From: CAYNST01 sp964434105
GTDB taxonomy: Bacteria > Pseudomonadota > Gammaproteobacteria > Pseudomonadales > Cellvibrionaceae
DNA length: 64,000 nucleotides
Direction of reading: 5' to 3'
Assembly (NCBI GenBank): GCA_964434105.1
Contig: CAYSTJ010000017.1
Location: 12,027-76,026, forward strand
Position 1 is the first letter of the stretch. Every line of letters begins with the position of its first letter. Both the position numbers and the translations under genes were made by a program. Under the pieces are notes generated by a model. That model was not told where the DNA came from. It made no database searches and saw only the letters and a list, made by a program, of their open reading frames with translations. Positions 63,942 through 64,000 of this stretch are shown piece by piece.

Positions 63942-64000
63942 TTACTTTGCCGGCAGCACACGCGTCATAAACAGGCTGTTCGAGTCCTCGCCGTAGCTGC
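63942..64000 (-). CDS. 3' end of a gene continuing outside the window
   Basis: On the minus strand the frame reads SYGEDSNSLFMTRVLPAK and a TAA stop at 63942-63944. It looks like a genuine C-terminus, convergent with the MFS gene, but 18 residues are too few to name a family. Confidence 0.45.
   Translation of the reverse strand, partial: SYGEDSNSLFMTRVLPAK

Noticed and set aside
1..64000. CRISPR array, tRNA, rRNA, riboswitch, complete insertion sequence, toxin-antitoxin or restriction system.
   Set aside because: No spaced direct-repeat array, no cloverleaf or conserved rRNA segment, and no gene of these families was seen on reading both strands.

Overview
The window comes from a gammaproteobacterium, probably of the Pseudomonadales/Cellvibrionales type. 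The evidence is the run orn / queG / nnr / tsaE / amiB / mutL / miaA / hfq / hflX / hflK / hflC / DUF2065 / hisZ / purA: hisZ between the hfl genes and purA is the Pseudomonas-like order and is absent from that place in enterics. I see no rRNA, tRNA, CRISPR array, prophage or intact transposase. A 100-N gap flanked by an exact 55-bp duplication shows that the sequence is a scaffolded short-read assembly.

Layout. 1-3527: a CotH-kinase / VTC-polymerase / DUF4956 membrane cluster on the + strand. 3947-6840: a secreted GH5 glycosidase, a DUF3014 protein and a small outer-membrane barrel. 7085-9004: a TPR-like gene, then about 1.2 kb without genes that holds two copies of a short inverted-repeat element. 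9005-22229: the conserved minus-strand housekeeping run (purine and histidine synthesis, HflKC, HflX, Hfq, tRNA modification, mismatch repair, peptidoglycan amidase, NAD(P)HX repair). 22279-28866: queG, an MFS transporter, orn, rsgA, psd and a degenerate HD-GYP protein. 29116-33462: a GH3 glucosidase lipoprotein and an OmpA-family protein.

33678-45972 reads as an accessory stress region: endonuclease V, a zinc alcohol/formaldehyde dehydrogenase, a DUF3618/holin/helical-protein operon, hemerythrin, DUF72, Cu/Zn superoxide dismutase, a PQQ-type sugar dehydrogenase fused to a PEBP domain, an SDR and a secreted EF-hand/PRC-barrel protein. 46071-64000 is more heterogeneous: a Lys-rich 39-residue protein, a TraF_2-type outer-membrane protein, an orphan acetaldehyde dehydrogenase, a two-gene unit of uncharacterised proteins (one with three internal repeats and an N-terminus reminiscent of ISL3 transposases), a YbdG-like mechanosensitive channel, a 1111-residue FecR-TPR-barrel protein with a marked change in base composition inside the gene, a 57-residue Cys-containing peptide with its own terminator, a VPEID-CTERM-like protein, a membrane protein spanning the false gap, a luciferase-like monooxygenase and an MFS transporter.

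The strongest unlisted structure is a family of about 140-230 bp elements (five copies or remnants) with GTAAC... terminal inverted repeats. The best-preserved copy is flanked by a perfect 8-bp duplication, which fits a non-autonomous element mobilised by an IS66-type transposase. Start sites were moved from the longest open frame wherever a Shine-Dalgarno sequence clearly favoured an internal codon.
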